The notes under the pieces were generated by a model that had not been told where the DNA came from, did no database searches, and was given only the letters and a program-made list of their open reading frames with translations. 64,000 nucleotides of DNA, taken from assembly GCF_000729995.1 (NCBI RefSeq), contig NZ_JNFG01000028.1, forward strand, positions 30,409 to 94,408. The letters run 5' to 3'. Position 1 is the first letter of the stretch, and every line of letters begins with the position of its first letter. The translations under genes were made by a program, and so were the position numbers. Source of the stretch: Caballeronia sordidicola (GTDB lineage Bacteria > Pseudomonadota > Gammaproteobacteria > Burkholderiales > Burkholderiaceae). Positions 38,629 through 47,565 of this stretch are shown in pieces.

Positions 38629-40472
38629 GCCTCGTTGTTACCTACGCGCCAAAGGGCGACGAGTCCGGGATGGGCTACTACCGACATCTCGCCGCAGACA
38701 ATGCGCTTTTCCATTGGCGAGACATGGCGAGTACGGCGGGTGTCGAACGTAATCGCCGTGCCTTCCTCACGCGCACGGACGACGTAGCCCGTAACCTCGG
38801 CTTGGAACCAGCATGGACCGAATTTACCCGCGAGCAGGAAAGCGTCTGCCGGGGTTGGGGAAGTCTGCACCGTGCGAAATCTGACACCGTGTGTCCTGCG
38901 TGTCTGGCTGAATCGCCTTACCTGCGGCACCACTGGGAACACGCCTATGTCACTGCATGCCCGCATCATCGCATCCTGCTGGTCGACCGGTGCAACGCCT
39001 GCGGGCAGCATTTGTCACCGGAGCGGCTTTACATTGGATTGTGCTCGTGCGGTCACGATCTGAGCAGCCTGCCTCGCGTACCGGCGACGCGGAGTCAGCA
39101 GTGGTTGTCGACGCTGGTTGGGAGCAGTGGGCAGCGGTCTGGCAGCGTGAGGCCGCCTCTGCACGGCGTGGACATCTCTGTGCTGGTTAAAACAATCCGC
39201 ACGCTCTGCCAATACGCAGACCCGACGCGCTCCGGGCTACCGCGCGGCGCAGCATCACCCAAATCTGTCGCAGAATCGGTCGAATTTCTGTCGCCGCTCG
39301 AAGCCTTGCTCGCCGACTGGCCAACGGGTTTCCGCAATCACGTCGAGCAGCGCATTGCCGCCGGTCGAAAGGATGCCCGCACGCTGAATACGTTGCTCGG
39401 CGAGTGGTACATCAGCCTGCGCAAGCTCTGCCAGGGCACGACGCTCGAGCCTCTGGTCCAAATCATTATCGACGTCGCCGCGCGGAAGTCCGATTGTGTT
39501 CTGGGTCTGGATTCGGCCAAAGAAATGGCCAAGGACGCGACCGGATACACGCGCGCGCCGGAAGCCGCGAAGGCCATCGGCGTCAGCGTTTCCCGGCTGC
39601 ATAATTCGATTGTCGCTGGCGAGTGCGAGCACCGTGCACGGCGTACTGGCACGCGAGGCCAGATCTTCGAAATTCCGTACGCTGAAGTTGAGCGCATTCA
39701 GCGGCAACGTGCCGAATGGATTTCGGACATCGATGCTTGCGAACTGGCGGGGGTTCCACCTGGGGTTCTCGAGCGCATGAAAGCCGCCGACATAGTCCGG
39801 TCAGACGTCCGTTGGCGAGAAGACCTGATGAAGGGCGGTCCAGTGGAGCGGCAATCTATCCTGGATTTACATGAGCGTGTCGAGCGGTCGGCTCAACGCG
39901 GTGTGGTGGCCGATGAATCTACGCTCACATGGGCGGAGCTGACCAGCCGGCGTATGGGCGACCGAAGGGCCATCGAGTCGCTGATGCAGGCTATTGCAGG
40001 CGGCAAGGTGAACGCCGTCGCGCATGGTCGAACACTGGGTGAAATGTCCTTCCTGAGGACGGATGTGACGCAGTATTTCGGCACGCCCTTGCTCGAGGCA
40101 GGCTTGTCGATTCAGCAACTGTCCAAAGCGACCGGGTGGAAATGGGAGTCCATCCAGAACTGGGTGGACGAAGGGCTGCTGGCGTCGGAAACGATTCAAC
40201 GACGTGGCCAGCCGTGTCGCATCGTGCTGCCGTACCAATTGCTGGAGTTCAGGCAAGCCTATGTTCCGCTGGCAGAGCTGGCCCGTGCCATGGGTACGAA
40301 GTCGTCAGCGCTGTCGCGCTTGCTACCCGGTGTCGAACTGGTCGGTGCGAAACAGCTTCCTGATGGCGCCACGCGGGGTGCGCTGATTTGTATTGCCGAC
40401 CTCGGCCGGCTGGCGGTTATTGGTGCGAGAGCTGGGTACGACCTTTTTGTGCCCGCATCGTTGACGTCATGA
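38625..40472 (+). CDS. tniQ: TniQ-family target-selection protein
   Basis: TniQ/TnsD proteins choose the insertion site. Residues 75-145 form the TniQ zinc-finger module: C90-P-A-C93, HWEHAYVTACPHH (C112, H114/115), CNAC (C123, C126) and the CSCGH cluster (C140, C142). The 615-residue length is intermediate between short TniQ and long TnsD. The remaining 450 residues include several helix-turn-helix-like segments (TRAPEAAKAIGVSVSRLHNS; LSIQQLSKATGWKWESIQNW), suggesting sequence-specific DNA binding. It ends the four-gene coupled operon. No Cascade or Cas12k gene is nearby, so RNA-guided targeting is not supported. Confidence 0.85.
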   Translation: MSLVVTYAPKGDESGMGYYRHLAADNALFHWRDMASTAGVERNRRAFLTRTDDVARNLGLEPAWTEFTREQESVCRGWGSLHRAKSDTVCPACLAESPYLRHHWEHAYVTACPHHRILLVDRCNACGQHLSPERLYIGLCSCGHDLSSLPRVPATRSQQWLSTLVGSSGQRSGSVRPPLHGVDISVLVKTIRTLCQYADPTRSGLPRGAASPKSVAESVEFLSPLEALLADWPTGFRNHVEQRIAAGRKDARTLNTLLGEWYISLRKLCQGTTLEPLVQIIIDVAARKSDCVLGLDSAKEMAKDATGYTRAPEAAKAIGVSVSRLHNSIVAGECEHRARRTGTRGQIFEIPYAEVERIQRQRAEWISDIDACELAGVPPGVLERMKAADIVRSDVRWREDLMKGGPVERQSILDLHERVERSAQRGVVADESTLTWAELTSRRMGDRRAIESLMQAIAGGKVNAVAHGRTLGEMSFLRTDVTQYFGTPLLEAGLSIQQLSKATGWKWESIQNWVDEGLLASETIQRRGQPCRIVLPYQLLEFRQAYVPLAELARAMGTKSSALSRLLPGVELVGAKQLPDGATRGALICIADLGRLAVIGARAGYDLFVPASLTS

Positions 40473-40615
40473 GCTCGGCGAGCGATGCGTCGGACCACGT
40501 GCGTGTGCCGACCGGAGATGTGTGCGTCGGTCGGCACACAGTGAGGCGCGGATGTATTGCCGCCAGGTTCTTGACAGAACCGAAAGGTATGACTTTCTAC
40601 GACCAGGAGACTGCG

Positions 40616-40951
40616 ATGCCTATCTGGAGACCTCGCCCCGCTTCCGAATTGCCGAAGATTCCGCTGTCTCGATGGCGCATATTCGAGACGGACGACGGGA
40701 GCCGACATTTTGTCGGCGTCGACATGTTTGACTCGTCCGGGCGCGTCAGCTCCCCAATAGTGACGTTCGACCCGGTCACTTTGGAGGGTACGACTCAGAC
40801 AGGACGTATTTACGAACTGGTCGGCCGGAAAGGCGGGTCATTGAACGTTGACTACGTCTGGATGCAGTGGTGCGAGCTGTACGAGGTCGCGTCGTACATC
40901 GACGTCACCGATCGTTTGCTTGACGGAGGTGATGATGACGACCCCACATGA
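40616..40951 (+). CDS. Small hypothetical protein behind tniQ
   Basis: The 111-residue protein begins MPIWRPRPASELPKIPLSRW; GGAG lies six bases before this ATG, which is preferred to longer starts. It contains a beta-rich core (WRIFETDDGSRHFVGVDMFD, GTTQTGRIYELVG) and an acidic end. No family is recognised. It overlaps the start of the next gene by 17 bp, and follows tniQ after 143 bp, so it is probably an accessory gene of the mobile element. Confidence 0.65.
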   Translation: MPIWRPRPASELPKIPLSRWRIFETDDGSRHFVGVDMFDSSGRVSSPIVTFDPVTLEGTTQTGRIYELVGRKGGSLNVDYVWMQWCELYEVASYIDVTDRLLDGGDDDDPT

Positions 40952-41603
40952 GCGCACGAAAGCCATGACTGATGCGCGAGAGCTGTTGCAGATGCTCGCG
41001 TCTGCCAAGCAGATAACTATCGACGGTCTTGTCCAGTCGGTGGCGCTGGGTCTGCTCAGGCACTACCCGCTCGACGTTGACCTCGATGTGTCGGCCGCAG
41101 CATTACCCGGAATTTGGGCCGCACCGAAACACCAGCGTGCAGGCGGAACGGCAGCTTCCGAATGTCAGAAAAGCTCCTCCAGTCAGCTAGATTCTGACGA
41201 CCTATGTGACCAAGGAGAAAATGCTGAACGGACTACATTCGGTTACGACAACTTCCCGAGAGAGCCGACGCCTGGAAATCTGCCCGGCGCACAGCCCAAG
41301 CTTCTCGTGCGCGAGATGAACGGGCGGTATTACACCGTTCTTTTAGACGAAGAAGTGTGGCGACGTCATTCCGCGTGTGAGGATTTTTCCGGTCAGCTCG
41401 CCGAGTACGCGTCGCGAAAGATGTCTGCGTCTGGTCTGTCGCTCGACGACGCGCTGAGGCGAGTCGAGAAAAGTCTAGAAGCGAAGGTAGGCGGTGGCCA
41501 GTGGGATTTTTCTCGCAGCGAGATGGCCTGGTTGATGAGGCGCACGCGTGAGCTAGTGCTAGCCGTGGCGAATGGCGCAGGAGGCGAGAATGCGAACAAT
41601 TGA
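40935..41603 (+). CDS. Hypothetical protein behind tniQ
   Basis: A 222-residue product beginning MTTPHERTKAMTDARELLQM; GGAGGT sits four bases before the second of two adjacent ATG codons (40932 and 40935). The N-terminal 60 residues are helical, residues 75-120 are low complexity, and the C-terminal 100 residues read REMNGRYYTVLLDEEVWRRH then a helical segment ending MAWLMRRTRELVLAVANGAG. I do not recognise it. It overlaps both neighbours and belongs to the small-gene tail of the tns operon. Confidence 0.62.
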   Translation: MTTPHERTKAMTDARELLQMLASAKQITIDGLVQSVALGLLRHYPLDVDLDVSAAALPGIWAAPKHQRAGGTAASECQKSSSSQLDSDDLCDQGENAERTTFGYDNFPREPTPGNLPGAQPKLLVREMNGRYYTVLLDEEVWRRHSACEDFSGQLAEYASRKMSASGLSLDDALRRVEKSLEAKVGGGQWDFSRSEMAWLMRRTRELVLAVANGAGGENANN

Positions 41604-41898
41604 TACAACGGATGTCAGATATGTTCGCTCTGGTGGCCAGGGTGGTGCCCGCATCCGCTACCGCCGTATGGGCGTTGGACGAACGGCAAAGGGACTTAGC
41701 GCCGAAATGTCCCGGAAGATTGCCCACATCGCATACATCGTTTGCATGCGCGCACCGGATGAAGCCGACAGGATTCTTGAGCAGCCGGCGCGTTGCGTCG
41801 GGCGTAGGTTCAAGGCAGCGCTGCGTCGCGCGCAGAAGACGGTGCTCAATCGACGCTGCTGCATGCGTCGCCCGACAAGCTGTGTTCTTCGCGCGTAG
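41590..41898 (+). CDS. Small basic hypothetical protein
   Basis: A 102-residue Arg-rich product beginning MRTIDTTDVRYVRSGGQGGA. GGAGG lies five bases before the ATG, and the start overlaps the previous stop by 14 bp, supporting real translation. Residues 40-85 look helical. The final 20 residues are Cys/Arg-rich and unconvincing, so the 3' end may be altered. No family recognised. Confidence 0.5.
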   Translation: MRTIDTTDVRYVRSGGQGGARIRYRRMGVGRTAKGLSAEMSRKIAHIAYIVCMRAPDEADRILEQPARCVGRRFKAALRRAQKTVLNRRCCMRRPTSCVLRA

Positions 41899-42230
41899 GC
41901 TCAACCATTCAACACCGCGCAATGCGTCTAGACGCGCCGTTCGTGCGAGCGAAGCCCTGTTGATTCCGGAATAGGAGGATGTAAGACGTAAAGCGGCTGC
42001 ATCGCTGCTCTGAATGGCTACTCCATTTCGCTTCATGACAGAAGAACATCGCCTGAGTCGAGATGTGGTTCAGTAAAGGCGTCTCGGTTCTGGCAGCTAC
42101 ATTGACGCCGCTGTCATTGCCATGCTGTTGCTCAGATGAGCTATGCCCGGAACGACACGAGCATCGACGAGTTCGTCTGACTGCCTCACTCGGCGACCAT
42201 CGTCCGTCAATAGAAAGAGAGGAGAAACAT
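41899..42230. other. Gap without a convincing gene
   Basis: These 332 bp hold no protein-like frame that I trust. The end contains the ribosome-binding site of the next small gene. Confidence 0.5.
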
Positions 42231-42434
42231 ATGCTTTCGGAAAATAATTTGGACCTTGAGATTGCGCTTCGAAAGGTTCACGAGCTGTCTATGGCTGAAG
42301 GCGATCTAGGGTACGCGTACTGGCATGAAGTTGGTCGACTTCTACGGCGAGCAGCCGGTATGCAAGCAGAAATAGATTCGCTGTCGAAAGAGTTGGAACG
42401 ATGTCGCGCGATGCTAGCTCACAAAACTGGTTGA
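42231..42434 (+). CDS. Small helical hypothetical protein
   Basis: A 67-residue product starting MLSENNLDLEIALRKVHELS with AGAGGAG six bases upstream of the ATG. It is almost entirely helical and ends with a heptad-like segment (MQAEIDSLSKELERCRAMLA) suggestive of a short coiled coil, so it may dimerise or bind a partner. Longer in-frame starts lack a ribosome-binding site. Function unknown; position suggests cargo of the transposon or an island gene. Confidence 0.6.
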   Translation: MLSENNLDLEIALRKVHELSMAEGDLGYAYWHEVGRLLRRAAGMQAEIDSLSKELERCRAMLAHKTG

Positions 42435-42646
42435 AAGTCGCATCGTGGCCTTTTGCATGACTATGTCGCATCGAGGAGCTCGGCAGGACCGGGAGGCCCT
42501 TGACGACTTGATAAGCACGTCTTTTTATAAATCTCTGATGCGCGCTAACTTGCTCTCGTCGAGCAATGCATACATTGGAGGAGGGCGTAAGGTCAGTGAC
42601 ATCGCTTGGTTTCTGGCCTTGTCTGCACTCTTCTATTTTCCCCCCA

Positions 42647-42754
42647 GGCTCAGCCATAAGCAGCTGTGTTGCATTGAGTCGCTGGGTGGTGAGGCTGAGC
42701 CCAGCCCTCCCTACGGCATATGCCCAGGAAAGCCTTCACTCAGCCTCCCCACCC
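42647..42754. repeat. Nested, mutually exclusive inverted repeats
   Basis: GGCTCAGCC (42647-42655) can pair with GGCTGAGCC (42693-42701). Alternatively the 16-base GGGTGGTGAGGCTGAG (42684-42699) pairs with CTCAGCCTCCCCACCC (42739-42754) with one mismatch, enclosing a 10-bp palindrome GGCATATGCC (42715-42724). The two pairings share 42693-42699 and cannot form together, the layout of an attenuator or switch, though no gene follows closely on either strand. Confidence 0.7.
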
Positions 42755-42876
42755 GTGTGTCACCGGTATGGAGCCGCCTCGCCCGCCAGCCTATACGCAC
42801 CCTCCGGGACGCTAGCTTCGCCATCCCGTTGCCGATATCTCAGACGCTAATCCCCGCAGTCTCGGCTATCCCTTGC

Positions 42877-42920
42877 GCGCTGCCGGTGGATTCAGCCCCC
42901 GTTCACGCAAGCGGCAGCGC
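42877..42920. repeat. Inverted repeat, 9-bp stem
   Basis: GCGCTGCCG (42877-42885) pairs perfectly with CGGCAGCGC (42912-42920) around a 26-nt loop. It lies 120 bp right of the nested repeats and may belong to the same structured region. Confidence 0.65.
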
Positions 42921-42976
42921 ATCGTGCCACCGAAGCCAACCAGTCGGGTTGGGCGGTCCTCATACCCGGCGGCGCG

Positions 42977-43111
42977 ATGACTCGGCGGGCATGCACGAAT
43001 GCATTGCGAAACCGTATAGGGTTGGATGGCGCCACAGTGGGTATTAGTCGGCGATTGTATTATTTTATTGTTCGACGCCTGCCCATAGCGGCTCGCTCAA
43101 GGCGAGCCTGA
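42977..43111 (+). CDS. Possible 44-residue basic peptide
   Basis: Starts MTRRACTNALRNRIGLDGAT, contains a YYFIV strand and ends with an Arg-rich tail. The frame is open upstream with the motif SGW, which reminds me of short phage Ash/Icd-like proteins, but there is no ribosome-binding site and the likeness is weak. A 7-bp inverted repeat (43090-43108) overlaps its 3' end. It may be non-coding. Confidence 0.25.
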   Translation: MTRRACTNALRNRIGLDGATVGISRRLYYFIVRRLPIAARSRRA

Positions 43112-43461
43112 ACGGCTGACCGGGCGCACGGCAACGGGCGGATGGATGTCAAAGAGCTCCTGCATGCCTGGCGCACACGCAATCGACTTACGGGCCAACG
43201 ACAAACATGTATCACGGTTATCCCCTCGATGGCTTGACCTCAGCCCGCTGGCTCGACACCTGTCCGAAAATCTCGACCGTCTGCCCGCGGGTGCGCGTCG
43301 CATCGCGTATTCGTTCTTATATTTACCTAGAGATGTTCGCGTGATGACGTACTCGAACACGTGCCGTTGTCATTGGTCAAACAGACTTCACATGGAGTTG
43401 GCCCAATATGTGAAGGGAAATTTGATTGGGACCCCGCTCACAAAACTACCGATGAGCTCAC

Positions 43462-44622
43462 ATGCCCTACGTCCATCAAGACTTCGAACGCGAAAAACTT
43501 TACGAGGAAATCTGGTCCGAGCCGGTCAGCAAAGTGTCGAAAAGGTATCAAATCTCGGACGTGGGACTTCGCAAGATTTGTCTAGACCTAAATATTCCAC
43601 TCCCGCCGCTTGGCTATTGGGCAAAACGCGCCGCTGGCAAGGCCGTAAAAAAACCATCACTCCCGCCGTCCAAGGGAGCGACGACCTACCGACGCTCGGT
43701 CTTCAAAAACCTGCAAGACGATGAGCTGTCACTGCGCACTCAAGCTCGAGTTGATGACGATGCCGTTCGTGCCCCGGATGTGCCGGCCGTCAGCATGCGC
43801 ACCTCCATCGACGAATGCCTGCCGTTTGTCAAACGGATGGCGAAAAAGCTCGAAGGTAAGCACCGCGATTCGCGAACATGGCCGTATTGCGAAGGAGCTG
43901 GACTCATGCGAGTTGCTGTGTCCCAGCAGAACTCGCTGCGAGCGCTCCTTGTGTTGAACATGCTTCTTGAGACATTGACGGGGGCGGGTTATTCGCTTTC
44001 CTCTGGCGGCAAAGAGGATGACCCGGCAAACGTGAAGTTGCTTGACAGCGCGTTAACCTTTCGCGTGCGGGAGCGAGGCCGCCAGGAAAGTATTCTTTTG
44101 ACGCGCGAGCAACAGGCCGAAAACAAACGCGTCGGATACAACCTGAATAGCCAGACATACCTCTACCATCCCACGAACGAACTGGAAATATCGGCGTTCA
44201 AAGTTGGAAGTACCTATGCGACGGCGACCACTGCAGACAGTCGGAGCGCCACAATCGAAACGAAAATTCACGGGTTCGTTGTTAAGCTCCGGCATCTGAT
44301 TATTCGCGACTCTGTACAAGCCGAGATGCGGGTCGAACAGCGAGCAGTCGCTGCTGTGCAAGAAGCAGAGCGCGCGAGGCTCGCCGCGATTCGCCGTTCC
44401 GCAATCGAGCAACTTAAGCGCGTCGAAGAATGGGCGTTGAAGCTCGAGAGAGCGAACCGCTTGCGAACGTTGGCGAGTGAATTCGAAGTCAAAAAGCTGA
44501 AGTCATCCGACGATGTCGTCGACGCCACATGGCTACGACGCGCTGCGGACTGGTTGGACCCGACAGTCAACTGTCGCTGGGATGATGTGGACAACGCTCC
44601 GGCAGGATATGGAGAGCTTTAG
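43462..44622 (+). CDS. Hypothetical island protein with helix-turn-helix-like N-terminus
   Basis: The 386-residue protein begins YEEIWSEPVSKVSKRYQISD then VGLRKICLDLNIPLPPLGYW and AKRAAGK, a pattern I know from many unnamed proteins in bacterial defence and integrative elements; it looks like a helix-turn-helix. The middle is mixed, and residues 285-350 form a long charged helix (AAVQEAERARLAAIRR, EQLKRVEEWALKLERA), probably coiled coil. It ends RRAADWLDPTV. A broken second copy of the C-terminal part lies at 12164-12395. No function can be assigned; the N-terminus suggests nucleic-acid binding. Confidence 0.72.
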   Translation: MPYVHQDFEREKLYEEIWSEPVSKVSKRYQISDVGLRKICLDLNIPLPPLGYWAKRAAGKAVKKPSLPPSKGATTYRRSVFKNLQDDELSLRTQARVDDDAVRAPDVPAVSMRTSIDECLPFVKRMAKKLEGKHRDSRTWPYCEGAGLMRVAVSQQNSLRALLVLNMLLETLTGAGYSLSSGGKEDDPANVKLLDSALTFRVRERGRQESILLTREQQAENKRVGYNLNSQTYLYHPTNELEISAFKVGSTYATATTADSRSATIETKIHGFVVKLRHLIIRDSVQAEMRVEQRAVAAVQEAERARLAAIRRSAIEQLKRVEEWALKLERANRLRTLASEFEVKKLKSSDDVVDATWLRRAADWLDPTVNCRWDDVDNAPAGYGEL

Positions 44623-44808
44623 CTTATCGCTGGTTCCAGGCCGCAAATTTTTGACGGTGCAAATCCTGGTCTGAACTCCTGTGCGATTTCCAGCTAGGCC
44701 GTCATTAGCCATCCGAGAAAATTTGTTAACCACTGCGAGCCGAGATGCCACACAAAACTGGCGGCGTGCACGCCGTTGTTTTGTAGCATACCGAAAGGGA
44801 AAATTTCA

Positions 44809-45111
44809 ATGTCCATAGTTATCGAAAATTGTACGTCCGGTGTGACAGCTCTAGCGCTGTTGGTCGCCTGGACGGGGTAATGCTTTGTCGATTGTGCTAC
44901 AGGACGTGAAGCGCGAGTTCGGTATCTTGGAAGACGCGGCGTCCTTCCGGGCCGGGCGGCTAAACGGAGTGTCATCGCGTACGTTCGACACATCGCGGAA
45001 GCGGTTAATGCACGCTTGCCTCCTGAAATTCAACTCATAGTTCGACTCTCCGGCGTTCGAGGTTATTATCACGTTCGGCTATGCCGCCCCGCGAAAATAA
45101 ACGAAACCTGA
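44809..45111 (+). pseudogene. Small gene interrupted by an in-frame stop
   Basis: The frame starts MSIVIENCTSGVTALALLVA, meets TAA at codon 24 (44878-44880), then continues open for 76 codons with protein-like content (AKRSVIAYVRHIAEAVNARL, PPEIQLIVRLSGVRGYYHV) to a TGA at 45109. AAAGGG precedes the ATG. It ends 10 bp before the DUF262 gene. A decayed gene is the likely reading; a downstream start or a sequencing error are alternatives. Confidence 0.4.
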
Positions 45112-45121
45112 GAGACCACTG

Positions 45122-46984
45122 ATGGATGCAAATGCAATTCCACTGCTCGACATCTTCGAACGGAAGATGCGATTAGAAATTCCAATGTTCCAGCGACAGT
45201 ATGTGTGGGGAAGGGAACATCAGTGGGAACCTCTTTGGGAAGACATCTCTCGTAAATTCACGGAGTTCATTGAGGACCGTCGGGACGCGCCTGTGCATTT
45301 TCTGGGTGCCATGGTGTTGGACCAGAAGCAGACGAACGTCGGTCGTGTCGAACGGCGGAGCGTAATCGATGGCCAACAGCGTCTGACCACACTCCAAATT
45401 TTCCTCGCCTCATTCCGCGACTTCTGTCGACAGGAAAATCTGGAGGATTTCGCCGACGAGTGTGCGAAATTCACACTTAACACCGGCAGGATGGCCGAGC
45501 CAGAGGTCGAAAAATTCAAGGTCTGGCCGACGCTGGCCGACCGCGCTCAGTTCATAGATGTGGTCTCGGCCGGGTCCAGGGAGTCACTCGAAAAGATTCA
45601 CCCTCTGACGCGTCGAGCGTATGCGAGACGGTTCAATCCACGGCCGCGCATGGTTGAGGCATACCTGTTCTTCCATGAGCAGATATGTTTGTATTTCAAG
45701 GGTACCGTGGATGAACCGCCCGTCGGAGAACATATCGCGCTGGAGCACCGCGTTGAAGCATGCTTCGAGGCGCTTAAGACTGCGCTGAAGGTCGTAGCCA
45801 TTGACCTTGGCGATGGCGACGATGCGCAGGTAATTTTCGAAACACTTAACGCGCGGGGTGAGCCGCTCCTGCCGGCAGACCTCCTCCGAAATTACATCTT
45901 CCTGCGGGCCGCACGACTCGGCGAGAAACAGGAGGCACTTTACGATGAGTATTGGTCTACGTTCGACGACTCCTTTTGGCGAGAAGAGGTGACACAAGGT
46001 CGACTTCGTCGACCCCGCAGTGACCTTTTCATCCAGCACTATCTTGCGAGCAAGCAGGCGCGGGATATCCCAATCAAGCATTTGTTTGTTGAGTACAAGC
46101 ATTGGGTGGAGCGCGAGAAGCCTTTCGCAAGCGTCGAGGAAGAGCTGTCCGGGCTCGCGCGTCAGCGCGCCCATTTCCAAGCGCTGTCCGTTTCGCATGA
46201 GTCACCGCTTCTGGGCGAACTGGCGCATTTTCTCAACCTATTCGACGTCAGCACCGCCTACCCGCCGCTTCTTGCGATGCTTGACTTGGCGCCCAGCGAA
46301 GCGGACATGTCGCAAACCGCCCGCATGCTCGAAAGTTACTTTGTTCGACGAGCAGTCTGCGGTGGTGAAACGAAGGCTTATAACCGAATTTTCATGGGCC
46401 TCACTAAGGCCATCCGCAATAAGGGAGCATCTGCTGAGGTCGTGCGTCAATATTTGACGTCCCTCAAGAGCGCAACCGACGAGTGGCCGAGCGACGACGC
46501 GGTATCCGCAGCTTGGATGAGCCGCAGCGCTTATCATTCACTTAACAACCTGCGGCTGACACACGTGCTATTGCGAATCAGCGAAACCTACAGGTCGTCA
46601 AAGTCGGAAAACGTCAGCACTAATGGCCCGCTCAGTGTCGAACACATCATGCCGCAAGCTTGGGTACCGAACTGGCCGTTACCGGATGGCTCGAAGGGTG
46701 TTGAGCATGCGTGGTTTGCAAAAGAGGATGCACCCGGAGTAGTAGAGAGTCGTCGTCGCAACGAAGCGGTCCAAACCTTTGGTAACTTGACGCTTATCAC
46801 CGGAAGTCTCAATAGTTCTTTGAAGAACGGCGGGTGGGCGACGAAGCGTGACGCGATTCTCACGCACTCTGTATCGCCGATAAATGGCGTGCTTAATCGC
46901 TTCGACAGTTGGGACGAGACTACAATCGAAACACGCGGGCGCGAGTTACTGGGCCGAGCGTTGACGCTTTGGAGTAGGGGCTAA
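45122..46984 (+). CDS. DUF262/DUF1524 (GmrSD-like) nuclease
   Basis: The 620-residue protein has the DUF262 N-terminal domain (QRQYVW at 24-29; VIDGQQRLTTLQ from 81, a ParB/Srx-like nucleotide-binding motif; VIFETLNARGEPL) and a C-terminal DUF1524 HNH nuclease domain (VEHIMPQ with His508; FGNLTLITGSLNSSLKN). This is the architecture of GmrSD-type type IV restriction, which cleaves modified phage DNA, and of related defence proteins such as BrxU. It is preceded by the broken frame at 44809 and followed after 330 bp by a strong terminator. A defence role is likely; the exact target is unknown. Confidence 0.83.
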   Translation: MDANAIPLLDIFERKMRLEIPMFQRQYVWGREHQWEPLWEDISRKFTEFIEDRRDAPVHFLGAMVLDQKQTNVGRVERRSVIDGQQRLTTLQIFLASFRDFCRQENLEDFADECAKFTLNTGRMAEPEVEKFKVWPTLADRAQFIDVVSAGSRESLEKIHPLTRRAYARRFNPRPRMVEAYLFFHEQICLYFKGTVDEPPVGEHIALEHRVEACFEALKTALKVVAIDLGDGDDAQVIFETLNARGEPLLPADLLRNYIFLRAARLGEKQEALYDEYWSTFDDSFWREEVTQGRLRRPRSDLFIQHYLASKQARDIPIKHLFVEYKHWVEREKPFASVEEELSGLARQRAHFQALSVSHESPLLGELAHFLNLFDVSTAYPPLLAMLDLAPSEADMSQTARMLESYFVRRAVCGGETKAYNRIFMGLTKAIRNKGASAEVVRQYLTSLKSATDEWPSDDAVSAAWMSRSAYHSLNNLRLTHVLLRISETYRSSKSENVSTNGPLSVEHIMPQAWVPNWPLPDGSKGVEHAWFAKEDAPGVVESRRRNEAVQTFGNLTLITGSLNSSLKNGGWATKRDAILTHSVSPINGVLNRFDSWDETTIETRGRELLGRALTLWSRG

Positions 46985-47565
46985 TAGCAAATCTCGCCAG
47001 TCACGAACGCTTGCGATGTGAGGAGGGCATCCGAAAGGTTTGCCCAATCCCGTGCTCGGCGATAATCAACGGTCACTTTGTTCGCGCTTTGATGGGCTAC
47101 GGTGATGGGAGAACGTGGTCAGAAATGCCATCAGTGAGTCGGCGGACGGCACGGTTAGGGGCGAGTTCTCAAGCAATGCTTCTCAAAATCTCACCCGATG
47201 TTTCGCAAGACCCGGAACGCCTTGTCTGGAGAGGTTCGATATCTCGCTTTATGGGTCTCGCTACATTGTGACTACGACCTTGCAATAGTCAGCAGCACGA
47301 TAACGGCACGCTTCAGAAAAGCCAGTCGCATCCAAGATGCGACTGGCTTTTTATTTTAGGGCGATGACGCAACCGCGTTCTTGATAGTCCAACGTGGACG
47401 CAGCGCGTCGGTTTGTCGTCATTAGCCGCGACATCTCAGAATTATCAAACTAAAAAATTCGTGTCGACTTCTATGGATTCCGAACTTATTTCTTGCAAAC
47501 ACCTATCTCGAAAATGAGAATGCGCTTTCTCGGCGGTGCTTATCGCCAAATAAATGGAGAAAAAC
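46985..47565. other. Intergenic with terminator and promoter region
   Basis: No credible gene. The left part may hold decayed sequence; the strong terminator at 47317-47357 is in the middle, and the remaining 200 bp, noticeably A/T-rich near 47450-47560, should contain the promoter of the HsdR-N-like gene. Confidence 0.55.
47317..47357 (+). terminator. Strong Rho-independent terminator
   Basis: AGCCAGTCGCATC (47320-47332) pairs perfectly with GATGCGACTGGCT (47336-47348) around a 3-nt loop, preceded by AAA and followed by TTTTATTTT. It is the best terminator in the window and sits 333 bp beyond the DUF262 gene stop. Confidence 0.92.

Larger units (their letters stand above)
42435..43461. other. 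Gene-poor stretch rich in inverted repeats
   Basis: About 1 kb without a convincing gene but with several strong inverted repeats (42647-42754, 42877-42920, 43090-43108) and one short frame at 42977-43111. A 200-codon open frame across 42445-43047 is rejected because it reads through the repeats with biased composition. A structured RNA, an element end or a composite of repeated DNA are possible readings. Confidence 0.55.

Noticed and set aside
38625..40472. CRISPR-associated transposon interpretation of the tns module
   Set aside because: No cascade, Cas12k or CRISPR array is in the window; TniQ is longer than the Cascade-linked type.
42445..43047. 200-codon plus-strand open frame
   Set aside because: It reads through strong inverted repeats, has Ser/Pro/Leu-biased composition and no ribosome-binding site.
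33437..43461. Terminal inverted repeats of the Tn7-like element
   Set aside because: Candidate inverted repeats near 34.0 kb and 42.6-43.1 kb do not match each other, so no ends could be assigned.
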